A stretch of 9,670 bases of DNA from SG8-4 sp964562575 (GCA_964562575.1 CAZLTY010000182.1:1-9670); one strand, 5' to 3'; shown: positions 1-7,373, numbered from the stretch's first letter. The notes: a model not told the origin generated them from the letters alone. Translations and numbers: made by a program.

Positions 1-1
1 A

Positions 2-322
2 CAATTGTCTAATATACTAAAAGGTGATATGAGCGTTGTTGGGCCTCGGCCGCTGTATCTCTCGCAGATACCAGAATGGAGTGAGCGGCAGAAAAAACGG
101 CTGTGGGTAAGACCCGGTTTGACGGGCTTGGCGCAGATATCGGGGCGGGGTCGGATAACTAGAGAAGAAAAACTTGAACTCGACGTCAAGTATGTCGAAA
201 CGGCGAGTTTGTCGGGCGATTTAAGGATAGTGCTGGCGACCCTTACGCAGGTGTTCGGCCGAAAAGACATCTATGAAAAAAGATATTCGCAAACCGAATG
301 CACGCGAGGGATGAAGCAGTGA
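2..322 (+). CDS. Sugar transferase (polyprenyl-phosphate hexose-1-phosphate transferase), C-terminal part
   Basis: This is the last 106 codons of a bacterial sugar transferase of the PglC/WcaJ family, which moves a sugar-1-phosphate from a nucleotide sugar onto undecaprenyl phosphate at the inner membrane to start glycan synthesis. The reading frame is open from the window edge, so the start and the membrane-inserted N-terminus, including the catalytic Asp-Glu pair, lie upstream. Visible family marks are the K-G-D-M-S-V-V-G-P-R-P block just after the edge, then the R-P-G-L-T-G-L-A-Q-I-S-G-R block, and the closing L-D-V-K-Y-V-E..S-L-S-G-D-L-R-I-V helix. The codon before the apparent TTG start is CAA (Gln), as expected inside the family's L-P-Q-L-x-N motif, which argues against a start at position 5. 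The sugar substrate cannot be read from this part. It lies 46 bp before the next gene and probably shares its transcript. Confidence 0.9.
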   Translation, partial: QLSNILKGDMSVVGPRPLYLSQIPEWSERQKKRLWVRPGLTGLAQISGRGRITREEKLELDVKYVETASLSGDLRIVLATLTQVFGRKDIYEKRYSQTECTRGMKQ

Positions 323-368
323 ACGGTGGATACTCGGTGATCGATATTCGCCGAGGACCGGAATACGA

Positions 369-1490
369 ATGAAATATCTGACAAGAATAGAACAGTTGAA
401 GCAATTGGAACCTGCCGAGAGAATCGAGCTGGAACAGGTCACGGATCAGTTCGCTTTTCGTAGCAATGAGTACTACTTGTCGCTTATCGATTGGGATGAC
501 CCCGACGATCCCATACGCAAGCTTATCATCCCGGATTTGCAGGAGCTTGACCAGTGGGGTCGGCTTGATCCTTCGGATGAAAAGTCCTATAGCATCATGC
601 CCGGGCTCGAGCACAAATATAACTCTACTGCGCTGTTGTTGGTGAGCAATGTCTGTGATGGCATATGCCGATACTGTTTTCGCAAACGAGTCTTCATCAA
701 TCCGCGGAGCGAGTGTCTGCAAGACTTGCCCGCGGCGATGCAATACATAACCGAGCACGATGAGATAACCAATGTGCTGCTGACCGGCGGGGATCCGCTG
801 GTGCTTACGCCGTCAAAACTCGATAATATCATCCGGCAACTGCGCGAAATTGAGCACGTGAAGATAATCCGTATAGGGACCAGAGCACCGGCGTTCAATC
901 CCTATCGAATTATCAACGAGCCAGCCCTGCTGGAGACAATAGCCAAATACAACACCGATCAGAAGAAAATATATGTGATGACCCACTTCGTTCATCCGCG
1001 GGAGTTGACGGCCCTGGCGGTCAAGGCAGTCGGTCTGCTGCAAAAGGCTGGTGCAATCACAGCCAATCAAACGCCGCTGATAAGAGGCATCAATGACGAC
1101 TCTGAGGTCTTGGCCGAGCTGCTCGCCAACCTGTCCTTTATCGGTGCGGTTCCTTATTATATCTTTCAGTGTCGGCCGGCGGTTGGGAACAAAGCCTATA
1201 CGGTGCCGATCGAGGAAGGTTACGAGATAGTCGAGCGGGCCAAGGCCCTTGTTTCCGGCCTCGCAAAGCGCATCCGGTTCGTGATGTCGCATTCGACGGG
1301 CAAAATCGAGATCGTCGGCAAGACGGAGGGTCTCGTCTATTTCAAGTATCACAGGGCGGCTGACGACGTCGATAGCGGACGTTTCCTTGTTTTAGAAAGT
1401 AATCCGCAGGCTTATTGGCTCGACGATTATGCCGAAATGATCCGAGATTATCCGGTCGATTTGCCGTACAGATCCTACGGCCCGCAATAG
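369..1490 (+). CDS. KamA-family radical SAM protein (lysine 2,3-aminomutase-like)
   Basis: This 373-residue protein aligns along its length with clostridial lysine 2,3-aminomutase: a Y-Y-L-S-L-I-D segment near residue 35, P-G-L-x-H-x-Y near 78, the radical SAM motif Cys96-x3-Cys100-x2-Cys103 with Arg105, L-L-T-G-G-D-P at 137-143, R-I-G-T-R-A-P at 168-174, T-H-F-x-H-P at 205-210 and P-Y-Y-I-F-Q-C at 262-268. Such enzymes use a 4Fe-4S cluster, S-adenosylmethionine and PLP for 1,2-amino shifts. Lys312 in S-T-G-K fits the PLP lysine of the classic P-G-G-G-G-K. The two aspartates that hold the lysine side chain in the clostridial enzyme (293 and 330) have no counterparts: Arg269 stands at the first, and no acidic residue lies near the second. 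The C-terminal cysteine cluster of classic KamA is absent. The substrate is therefore probably not lysine. The ATG at 369 has a weak GAGG about 11 bases upstream. Position in a polysaccharide operon hints at a cell-surface role, which is inference. Confidence 0.88.
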   Translation: MKYLTRIEQLKQLEPAERIELEQVTDQFAFRSNEYYLSLIDWDDPDDPIRKLIIPDLQELDQWGRLDPSDEKSYSIMPGLEHKYNSTALLLVSNVCDGICRYCFRKRVFINPRSECLQDLPAAMQYITEHDEITNVLLTGGDPLVLTPSKLDNIIRQLREIEHVKIIRIGTRAPAFNPYRIINEPALLETIAKYNTDQKKIYVMTHFVHPRELTALAVKAVGLLQKAGAITANQTPLIRGINDDSEVLAELLANLSFIGAVPYYIFQCRPAVGNKAYTVPIEEGYEIVERAKALVSGLAKRIRFVMSHSTGKIEIVGKTEGLVYFKYHRAADDVDSGRFLVLESNPQAYWLDDYAEMIRDYPVDLPYRSYGPQ

Positions 1491-1519
1491 GGTTGGACTC
1501 ACCTGATTTCGCATCGGAA

Positions 1520-2740
1520 ATGACAGCTAGAACTTGCACCGTGATTTTGCTGATTGTGATTTGCTGTGGTCCAGCGTCTGCACTGGAGCCCGGCGAGATT
1601 CTGATCATAACAAATAAGGACATCGGCGAATCCGGGCGGATCGCTCGTTACTATTGCCAGAGGCGCGGCGTGCCGGATGAGAATATTCTCGCGTTGTCTT
1701 TGGGCGCCAAGCTCAGTGATGGGATTAACAGGAAGGACTACGACGAGCAGCTTGCACAGCCGATTCGCAGGAGATTCTTCGACGGCAAACTCCTCGGAAA
1801 GATCAAATGCCTGCTCACGGTTTATGGCGTGCCCACAAAGGTGGGCGGTCGGGGGGTCTTGGCAGGCCAGGCCGATGTGCTGAAAGGACTAAAAGAATCC
1901 GCCGACAAGGAGAAAGAGGCAATTGAGCAGCTTGAGCAGAAGCGGCAGGACCGTTCCCGTGCATACAAGCTGCGTCAAACCGCACTGGCCAGATTGCAGC
2001 TTGGGATTGATCGCATCAACGGCAGAGAGACACACGCGTCGGTCGACAGCGAGTTGTCGATGGTTCTGTTCGAAGCTTATGATCTGTATCGGTGGCAGCC
2101 GAATGTGCTCGAGAAGAATTCCCTCGGCCTTAGTTTCAGAACTCTTATGGTAAGTCGTCTCGACGGGCCGAGCCCTGAAATAGCCAAAGGCCTTGTGGAC
2201 AAATCCATGGCAGCGGAAAAGACGGGGCTAAAAGGCACTGCATACATCGATTCGCGGGGTCTCAAAGGCAAGGATTTATACAGTCATTTCGACCGATCCC
2301 TCCGCAATCTGGCAGCGTTCACGAGATCGAAGACGCAGATGCGCGCCATAGAAGAAGCCACGGGAAAACTCTTTGCGCCCGGCTCCTGCCCTGAAACAGC
2401 TATCTACTGCGGCTGGTACAGCGTGAGAAGATACATCGACGCGTTCGATTTCGTCGACGGTGCGATAGGCTATCACATTGCGAGCTTCGAAGCCGTCAGC
2501 CTTCGCGACCCGAACAGCAGGCAGTGGTGTCCGTCCCTGCTCAAAGACGGTATAGCCGCGACGCTGGGGCCGGTGGCTGAGCCATACCTTCACTCATTTC
2601 CGGAGCCAAGAGCGTTCTTCGCAGAGCTGTACGAAGGCAGATGTCTTGTCGAGGCGTACTACCGCACGAAACCGTTTAACTCGTGGCAGTTGCTGCTGGT
2701 GGGCGATCCGCTGTACATACCCTTCAAGAACGTTCCTTAG
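1520..2740 (+). CDS. TIGR03790-family secreted protein of unknown function
   Basis: This 406-residue protein matches the TIGR03790 family, whose function is unknown. Family-like blocks are I-L-I-I-T-N near residue 27, a Y-Y-x2-R-x-V-P-x2-N-I segment near 45-56, L-L-T-V-Y-G-V-P at 98-105, V-D-S-E-L-S at 175-180, G-W-Y-S...F-V-D-G-A-I-G-Y-H near 298-319, and a closing L-V-G-D-P-L-Y-I-P-F at 393-402. The frame is open from 1415, inside the upstream gene, but the ATG at 1520 gives a convincing signal peptide (hydrophobic residues 8-16, likely cleavage after Ala-Ser-Ala at 21), so it is the chosen start although no good Shine-Dalgarno is seen. The mature protein should be periplasmic or surface-exposed. 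Residues about 123-165 are a highly charged, Lys/Glu/Gln-rich stretch, probably a long helix or coiled coil. It starts 29 bp after the KamA-like gene and is likely co-transcribed. Its end overlaps the convergent VanZ-like gene. Confidence 0.85.
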   Translation: MTARTCTVILLIVICCGPASALEPGEILIITNKDIGESGRIARYYCQRRGVPDENILALSLGAKLSDGINRKDYDEQLAQPIRRRFFDGKLLGKIKCLLTVYGVPTKVGGRGVLAGQADVLKGLKESADKEKEAIEQLEQKRQDRSRAYKLRQTALARLQLGIDRINGRETHASVDSELSMVLFEAYDLYRWQPNVLEKNSLGLSFRTLMVSRLDGPSPEIAKGLVDKSMAAEKTGLKGTAYIDSRGLKGKDLYSHFDRSLRNLAAFTRSKTQMRAIEEATGKLFAPGSCPETAIYCGWYSVRRYIDAFDFVDGAIGYHIASFEAVSLRDPNSRQWCPSLLKDGIAATLGPVAEPYLHSFPEPRAFFAELYEGRCLVEAYYRTKPFNSWQLLLVGDPLYIPFKNVP

Positions 2741-3473
2741 TTCTTCGACCTCGTGAAACAAACCTCCCCAGGCCGATCGTGACAACGACTGCCACGATTG
2801 CTCCGATTGAAATGATCATATCGGGCACTGCGAAGTTTCTTCCGAGAATCACGGAGAAGAGTTTTATGGTCAGCACCAACGCAAGCGGAGCGGCTAATGC
2901 TGCTGTCAGCCATTTTGCCGGGTTCTGGCGAAGATGGTTTCTCGGCGTCAAGAGATGAAGGCATTGAACCCAGAACGTGGTAAGAATTGCATATGCGAAC
3001 AAGTGAAATGCGGCACTCGCAGCGGGCAGCATGTCAGCCAAGTTTGCTCGTGAAATATTGGCGAGACCGAAAATCATTATGGCCGTAACAACGAGCCCGG
3101 CAGGCCAAAAGGAGAGAACAGAAAACAACACCAAGCCAGTAAACGTGCCTGTCAGATCTGCGAGAAAGTCCCAGGCATCACAAGTGCGCCCCACCGCATA
3201 ACCCTGAAGCCACTCGTCCACAATCCCGTATGCAACCACTATTAACAGTATCCACCACGGCGAGGCTCTGCGCCAGTTCACTTTCTTGCCGTCGCTGACA
3301 GTGAACCACAGCAGAAAAACCAGAATCAAGTACGCCAGAGAGTGGAGGCTCTTGTCGGAGACGTTGCTCTCTTGCACCACTCTCGGGACAGGTATATGCG
3401 CAAGGATGAATAGCACAGGCCAGTAGATGGCCAACAGGACTACAGTTATCTTCTGTTGATGCGATAAAGTCAC
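2724..3473 (-). CDS. VanZ-like multi-pass membrane protein, apparently duplicated
   Basis: The product has 249 residues from the GTG at 3473, chosen because AGAGG (complement of 3482-3486) sits 8 bases upstream. An ATG at 3527 would add 18 polar residues and has poorer signals. The N-terminal half carries the VanZ-like signature: D-K-S-L-H-S-L-A-Y near residues 40-48, D-E-W-L-Q at 86-90, G-R at 95-96, then D-x2-D and a G-T-F-T-G helix. About eight hydrophobic segments can be counted. The second half repeats the pattern weakly (F-H-L-F-A-Y-A-I-L near 156-164, then G-R...D around 211-218) but lacks the acidic D-E-x2-Q. VanZ proteins are linked to teicoplanin resistance in enterococci, but most relatives have no known role and often accompany exopolysaccharide or sortase-like loci. 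Nothing here shows antibiotic resistance. The tail is Arg/Lys-rich and probably cytoplasmic. The gene converges on the polysaccharide operon and overlaps its last 17 bases. Confidence 0.82.
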   Translation of the reverse strand: MTLSHQQKITVVLLAIYWPVLFILAHIPVPRVVQESNVSDKSLHSLAYLILVFLLWFTVSDGKKVNWRRASPWWILLIVVAYGIVDEWLQGYAVGRTCDAWDFLADLTGTFTGLVLFSVLSFWPAGLVVTAIMIFGLANISRANLADMLPAASAAFHLFAYAILTTFWVQCLHLLTPRNHLRQNPAKWLTAALAAPLALVLTIKLFSVILGRNFAVPDMIISIGAIVAVVVTIGLGRFVSRGRRTKERS

Positions 3474-3897
3474 TGAAACAACCTCTAAGGACCCGTCCAG
3501 AAATAACTTCCGCGTTCTCCATCTCATCTTCAGGTCGTCTTTGGCCGTTCCTCAATCGCGAAATCCTCAACGTAGGATCACTACGCTTCCGGTTTCGCTC
3601 AATCGATCACGACCAAATCCAACCTAAATCTGAGCGGATACCATCGAAACTTATTTCCGGACGAGTCCGAAGAATTCTCGTCACCGCCGATTCGATGAGG
3701 CGATATCACCCCACAAAATGCCTGTCCCTGCATCTTCTGTTACTGGCGCCGGGCGGCGGCCAGATCGCTTCGCCAGAGCCAAGGACGTCCAGAAAAATCA
3801 GATACACGATCAGCCATAATCGTTACTGAATAGCCCAAGAATATACAAAGTTGCAGGCCAAAAATAAAGTTTAATCTGGGAAATCCCGAACTACGTG
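3474..3897. other. Intergenic stretch without a recognisable gene
   Basis: About 420 bases lie between the VanZ-like start and the promoter of the nitroreductase gene. Both strands are broken by stops, apart from short frames that are shadows or the possible 18-codon VanZ extension to 3527. I saw no tRNA-like fold, strong hairpin with a T-run, or repeat shared with the island near the right end. The minus-strand promoter of the VanZ-like gene should lie here, but I could not identify it convincingly. Confidence 0.6.
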
Positions 3898-3903
3898 TAT
3901 AAT
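3898..3903 (+). promoter_or_regulatory. Promoter -10 box for the nitroreductase-DJ-1 gene
   Basis: A perfect TATAAT lies 58 bases before the ATG at 3962, in an AT-rich stretch with no competing gene on this strand. The expected -35 position (TCTGGG at a 17-base spacing) is a poor match, so the promoter may be weak, activator-dependent, or served by another sigma factor. A small GGGAAATCCC palindrome (3878-3887) overlaps the -35 region and could be an operator, but that is speculative. Confidence 0.45.
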
Positions 3904-3947
3904 ATGAATGTACTTATTGTGGACTTTAGCTTGAAAGAACTCATTTT

Positions 3948-3953
3948 GGAGGA
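3948..3953 (+). promoter_or_regulatory. Strong ribosome binding site (GGAGGA)
   Basis: GGAGGA ends 8 bases before the ATG at 3962, an optimal Shine-Dalgarno spacing. It fixes the start of the nitroreductase-DJ-1 gene and with it the presence of the N-terminal signal sequence. Confidence 0.8.
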
Positions 3954-3961
3954 TCAGGAAA

Positions 3962-5170
3962 ATGAAACGTTTGGCAATGCTCACAATAGTCCTGGCCTGT
4001 TTCGCAACTCTTGGGCTGGGGCAGCGCAGGACTCGACTTTCGCCACAGAACATCATCCAGCTCACGGATCCCAACCTGACAGGCAAGTTAACCTTCGAAG
4101 AGGCGTTGGCCAAGCGGCGAAGCGTGCGAGAGTTCAGCAGCGAAGCGCTTAAACGCTCCCAGATAGGCCAATTGGCCTGGGCCGGCCAGGGTGTGACAGA
4201 TTCCCAGAAAGGTCTGCGGACCGCGCCTTCGGCAGGTGCGATATATCCCATAGAGTTGTTCTTCGCAACTGCCGACGGAGTATATGCCTATCGCCCCACA
4301 GATCACAGTCTGCTGCAGACCTCCGAGCAGGATATTCGCAGCAACCTTGCCAGAGCGACTGCGACGCCGGAACCCGTGATCGGAGCCGGTTGTGCTATCA
4401 TTGTTACGGGCTCATCAAGAAAGTTAACAAGTCGATTCGGCAGCAAGTCCCGAACATACGTGGCGTTGGAGGCCGGGCACGTGGCCCAGAACATCCAATT
4501 GCAGGCTGTTTGTCTGGGTCTGGGATCGGTAACAGTCGGCGGTTTGGACACGGCGGCCGTGCGGAAGGTATGCAGGATGTCAAGAAACGCCGAGCCGCTG
4601 TACGTAATTTGTGTCGGCTATCCTGTCGGGGATGGCTCAACAGAAGGGCAGACGGCTGCGGGAGGAAAAAGGGTGGCATTGATAGTCGAGAGTGTGAATT
4701 TCCGGGACGACGAGCTTTTCGCAACAAGGCGTGTGCTTGATGCGGCACAGATTCAAACGGTCGTCGCGAGCACAAGAACCGGTATTGTAAGAGGTGCGCT
4801 CGGAGGCATAGTAGATGCTCAGGTTCTCGTGAGCCAATTGAGGGTCGAGGACTACGATGCGATAATCTTCATAAGCGGTCCGGGAGAGTATATCGCCAAT
4901 CCTTCCGCATTGGATATAGCACGTAAGACGGTCCGCCAGGGAAAGGTTCTCGGGGCGATCGGCGTGGCCCCGACGATTCTGGCCAGTGCCGGTGTGCTCG
5001 ACGGTATCCGAGCGACGGCCTATCTGACCGAACAGAGCAGGTTGCTGCAGGCCGGCGCTTTCTATACCGGACTTCCGGTGGAGCGAGAAAGACTCATAAT
5101 TACCGCCACGGGACCGACGGCCTCAATCCAATTCGGCAGAGCGATTGCGGATGCCCTTACTATAAGATAG
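3962..5170 (+). CDS. Exported SagB-type nitroreductase fused to a DJ-1/PfpI domain
   Basis: This 402-residue protein has three parts. Residues 1-20 form a signal sequence (Lys2-Arg3, hydrophobic core 4-19, possible cleavage before Gln21), so the protein probably acts outside the cytoplasm. Residues about 42-222 are a SagB/ThcOx-type nitroreductase: R-R-S-V-R-E-F at 52-58, P-S-A-G-A-I-Y-P at 89-96, A-G-H-V-A-Q-N at 171-177 and L-G-L-G-S-V-T-V-G-G at 185-194, the FMN-binding pattern of this family. SagB relatives oxidise azoline rings or act as flavin dehydrogenases. Residues about 236-400 are a DJ-1/PfpI domain: V-A-L-I-V-E, Glu251 as the likely conserved acid, D-Y-D-A-I-I-F-I-S-G-P-G around 297-308, and G-A-I-G-V-A-P at 331-337. 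In typical members the second glycine of the last motif is the nucleophilic Cys; here it is Gly334, so classic cysteine chemistry is unlikely. It appears monocistronic; no YcaO or peptide-precursor gene lies nearby. The substrate is unknown. Confidence 0.85.
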   Translation: MKRLAMLTIVLACFATLGLGQRRTRLSPQNIIQLTDPNLTGKLTFEEALAKRRSVREFSSEALKRSQIGQLAWAGQGVTDSQKGLRTAPSAGAIYPIELFFATADGVYAYRPTDHSLLQTSEQDIRSNLARATATPEPVIGAGCAIIVTGSSRKLTSRFGSKSRTYVALEAGHVAQNIQLQAVCLGLGSVTVGGLDTAAVRKVCRMSRNAEPLYVICVGYPVGDGSTEGQTAAGGKRVALIVESVNFRDDELFATRRVLDAAQIQTVVASTRTGIVRGALGGIVDAQVLVSQLRVEDYDAIIFISGPGEYIANPSALDIARKTVRQGKVLGAIGVAPTILASAGVLDGIRATAYLTEQSRLLQAGAFYTGLPVERERLIITATGPTASIQFGRAIADALTIR

Positions 5171-5211
5171 ATCCGCGCCAAGTCCCGGCGCAGAGTGACG
5201 AATCGAGATGA

Positions 5212-6858
5212 TCAGGCCAAGTCCTCGCGGTGGCTGTACCGATTCGTAATCGGCAGCCGCCGATCCTTGCCGAAAGCCTTGGGCGTAATCCTTATCCCGG
5301 GCGGTGATAGCCTTCTCTTGTATTCGTTGCGGTCAACCATGCGAACTACCTTTTCGACCACGTCCTTTGGAAGACCCTGACTGGTCAACTGCGCAACGGA
5401 TTTGTCCTGCTCGACATAACCTTTGAGGATTCTGTCGAGCAAATCGTAATCGGGCAGCGAGTCACTGTCTTTCTGGTCCGGCCTCAACTCGGCGCTCGGC
5501 GGCCTTGTTATCACATCGACCGGGATGACCGGGCGCCCGGCTAGCTTGTTGATATGTTCAGCCAGCTCGTAAACGGTGGTTTTTGGGACGTCCTTTATAA
5601 CTGCAAAGCCGCCGGCGGTGTCGCCGTATAGAGTTGTGTAGCCAACCGCCGTTTCACTCTTGTTGCCCGTTGTCAGCACGAGCGAACCGAACTGGTTGCT
5701 CAGTGACATCAGGATGCAGCCGCGGATTCTTGCCTGCAGATTCTCGAAGGCCAGACCCTCACTGTCCCAGCCTTCGACGGTTTGCAGCGCCTCATGGAAC
5801 GGACCGAGTACGGGGGCGATCGGGATTGTGTGAAACTCGATGTTCAGATTCTTCGCCAGCTTTTCGGCGTCGCTTATCGTCTCAGGACTGTTGAATTTCG
5901 AGGGCATGGTGACACCCACTACGTTCTCGGCTCCCAGCGCCTCGGCGGCGATGGCGGCAGTGACAGCCGAATCTATGCCTCCGCTGAGACCCAGCAGGAT
6001 CCTGCGAAAACCGTTCTTGCGCGCGTAGTCTCTCGTGCCAAGCACGAGGGCCCGATAGATTTCGTCGAGGAGATCGGCCGGTTGAACAGCGGCAGGCTGT
6101 AGCGGTTTGATTCCTACAGCGCCGTCGGCAGCGAGAACAACATCGGCGATGATGAGATCCTCGTCAAAAGCCTTTGCTTTGGCGATGATCCTGCCTGTCG
6201 AATCGGCGAACATGCTGCGGCCGTCAAAAATCAATTCATCCTGGCCGCCGACTAGGTTGCAGTATGCTACTGCGCAGCCGAATTCCCTCGCACACTTGTT
6301 AATCGTCTCTTCTCTTCTGGCGAGCTTGTCCGTGTGGAACGGTGAGGCCGAAATATTCAGAATCACTTGGATTGGCCCGGCATTTCCGAGAAAGTTGCCA
6401 AGCCATTCGATGTCCCAGATGTCGAAACAGATGGTTACAGCGACGTTGAGACCACCGACATCGAGCACCAACGCCTCGGTGCCGGGCTGGAAATATCGCT
6501 GCTCATCGAACACACCATAGTTCGGCAATAGGGCTTTTCGATAGGTTCTGCTCACCCTTGCTCTGTGCAGCACGGCGGCGGAATTGTGGTTGCCGCCCCT
6601 GTCGCTTTCGGCAAAACCGACGACTATCGTCTTGTCCGGGCAATCGGTGGCGAGTCTTTCAAGTGTCAGCGAGCAATCTGTCAAGAAATGCCGTTTGTGC
6701 AGCAAGTCTTCCGGCGGATACCCACAAACAGCCAATTCGGGAAAGGCCAGCAAGTCCACATCGGCTCGAACGGCCCTGGCGTAAAATTCCCGCATTTTCC
6801 GCGCGTTGCCGGCCATGTCACCGACAACCGCATTGAACTGTCCCAACGCTACTCGCAC
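5212..6858 (-). CDS. nadE: Glutamine-dependent NAD+ synthetase
   Basis: This 548-residue enzyme makes NAD+ from deamido-NAD+ (nicotinate adenine dinucleotide), ATP and glutamine in the cytoplasm, the last step of NAD synthesis. The N-terminal nitrilase-like glutaminase domain (about 1-250) keeps its triad: Glu41 in F-P-E-L, Lys108 in R-K-A-L-L-P-N-Y, and Cys144 in T-I-C-F-D-I-W. The synthetase domain follows, with the ATP P-loop S-G-G-I-D-S-A at 292-298, then T-T-G-N-K-S-E and P-P-S-A-E-L-R-P-D-Q-K-D-S-D motifs. Length and order are normal for the two-domain form, so ammonia can be drawn from glutamine directly. The frame is open up to 6945, but the GTG at 6858 is chosen because GGAGG (complement of 6867-6871) lies 8 bases before it and the protein then starts M-R-V-A-L-G-Q-F-N, as family members do. 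It converges on the nitroreductase-DJ-1 gene with a 41-base gap. No NAD-biosynthesis partner gene is adjacent. Confidence 0.95.
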   Translation of the reverse strand: MRVALGQFNAVVGDMAGNARKMREFYARAVRADVDLLAFPELAVCGYPPEDLLHKRHFLTDCSLTLERLATDCPDKTIVVGFAESDRGGNHNSAAVLHRARVSRTYRKALLPNYGVFDEQRYFQPGTEALVLDVGGLNVAVTICFDIWDIEWLGNFLGNAGPIQVILNISASPFHTDKLARREETINKCAREFGCAVAYCNLVGGQDELIFDGRSMFADSTGRIIAKAKAFDEDLIIADVVLAADGAVGIKPLQPAAVQPADLLDEIYRALVLGTRDYARKNGFRRILLGLSGGIDSAVTAAIAAEALGAENVVGVTMPSKFNSPETISDAEKLAKNLNIEFHTIPIAPVLGPFHEALQTVEGWDSEGLAFENLQARIRGCILMSLSNQFGSLVLTTGNKSETAVGYTTLYGDTAGGFAVIKDVPKTTVYELAEHINKLAGRPVIPVDVITRPPSAELRPDQKDSDSLPDYDLLDRILKGYVEQDKSVAQLTSQGLPKDVVEKVVRMVDRNEYKRRLSPPGIRITPKAFGKDRRLPITNRYSHREDLA

Positions 6859-6866
6859 CGAACATG

Positions 6867-6871
6867 CCTCC
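6867..6871 (-). promoter_or_regulatory. Ribosome binding site of nadE (GGAGG)
   Basis: Read on the minus strand this is GGAGG, 8 bases before the GTG at 6858. It decides the start in favour of this GTG over the upstream in-frame ATG at 6945. Confidence 0.75.
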
Positions 6872-7273
6872 GGATCATAAAGACAATACAAAAACCATAA
6901 TTTACACAGCGCAGGCTTTGGCCGCAACAAAAAAGATGAAACCACATATTAACACCAATTCGTACATCTTAATTCCCCCCCCGATTTGGGCAAGATCAAG
7001 GTCTGTGGAGACAAAATGGAGTCAAGAAGTCAGTGTTCGCGGTGTTTTTCAGCTTCTGAAAGAGGGGACTTTTCGAAGAATTCTGGCATCCCATAACTCG
7101 CGAAAATGGGGCTATTCTAGTGGGCATCCGACGGACCATTCGCAAGTTCTCTTCACCACTGTACATGCCTCATTCCTGTATCGCTGCTGCTGACGGGAAA
7201 GAACAAGGTGACTGTTGGCGAGGAGTTGGCTGGGATCATCGGGTCCGCCGGGCACGAATTCGCCGGAAGAATC
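6872..7273. other. Divergent intergenic region with no convincing gene
   Basis: About 400 bases separate nadE from the promoter of the DUF1846 gene. Frames of 60-116 codons exist on both strands, but none shows a recognisable motif, a good ribosome binding site or family-like composition. A run of eight C residues occurs at 6975-6982. The nadE promoter should lie in the left part; I saw no clear -35/-10 pair for it. Confidence 0.55.
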
Positions 7274-7302
7274 TTGAAAACCGTTAACACCTTCACTATG
7301 AT
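7274..7302 (+). promoter_or_regulatory. Sigma70-type promoter of the DUF1846 gene
   Basis: TTGAAA (7274-7279) and TATGAT (7297-7302) are separated by exactly 17 bases, five of six matches to consensus in each box. Transcription would begin near 7309, giving a leader of about 65 bases before the GTG at 7374. The position just upstream of an otherwise isolated gene supports it. Confidence 0.6.
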
Positions 7303-7360
7303 CTGGGTGCTTGAACAGCGTGAAACCATGGTTGTGAACGTTGGCCACACACGATTTCTC

Positions 7361-7366
7361 AGGAGA
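7361..7366 (+). promoter_or_regulatory. Ribosome binding site of the DUF1846 gene (AGGAGA)
   Basis: AGGAGA ends 7 bases before the GTG at 7374. It selects this GTG over the in-frame TTG at 7341, which would put the Shine-Dalgarno inside the coding region. Confidence 0.7.
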
Positions 7367-7373
7367 AGACGCA

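Noticed and set aside
813..1352. A 179-codon minus-strand frame inside the KamA-like gene
   Set aside because: The opposite strand is a fully conserved radical SAM protein; this frame has no recognisable motif.
1415..1519. N-terminal extension of the TIGR03790 protein by 35 residues
   Set aside because: It would overlap the KamA-like gene and bury the signal peptide; the ATG at 1520 places that peptide at the N-terminus.
5171..5191. Possible bidirectional terminator between the convergent nitroreductase and nadE genes
   Set aside because: The GCGCC/GGCGC stem is only 5 bp and there is no T-run on either side.
6975..6982. Run of eight C residues as a phase-variation tract
   Set aside because: It lies in no coding frame and in no identified promoter spacer; it may equally be a sequencing artefact.
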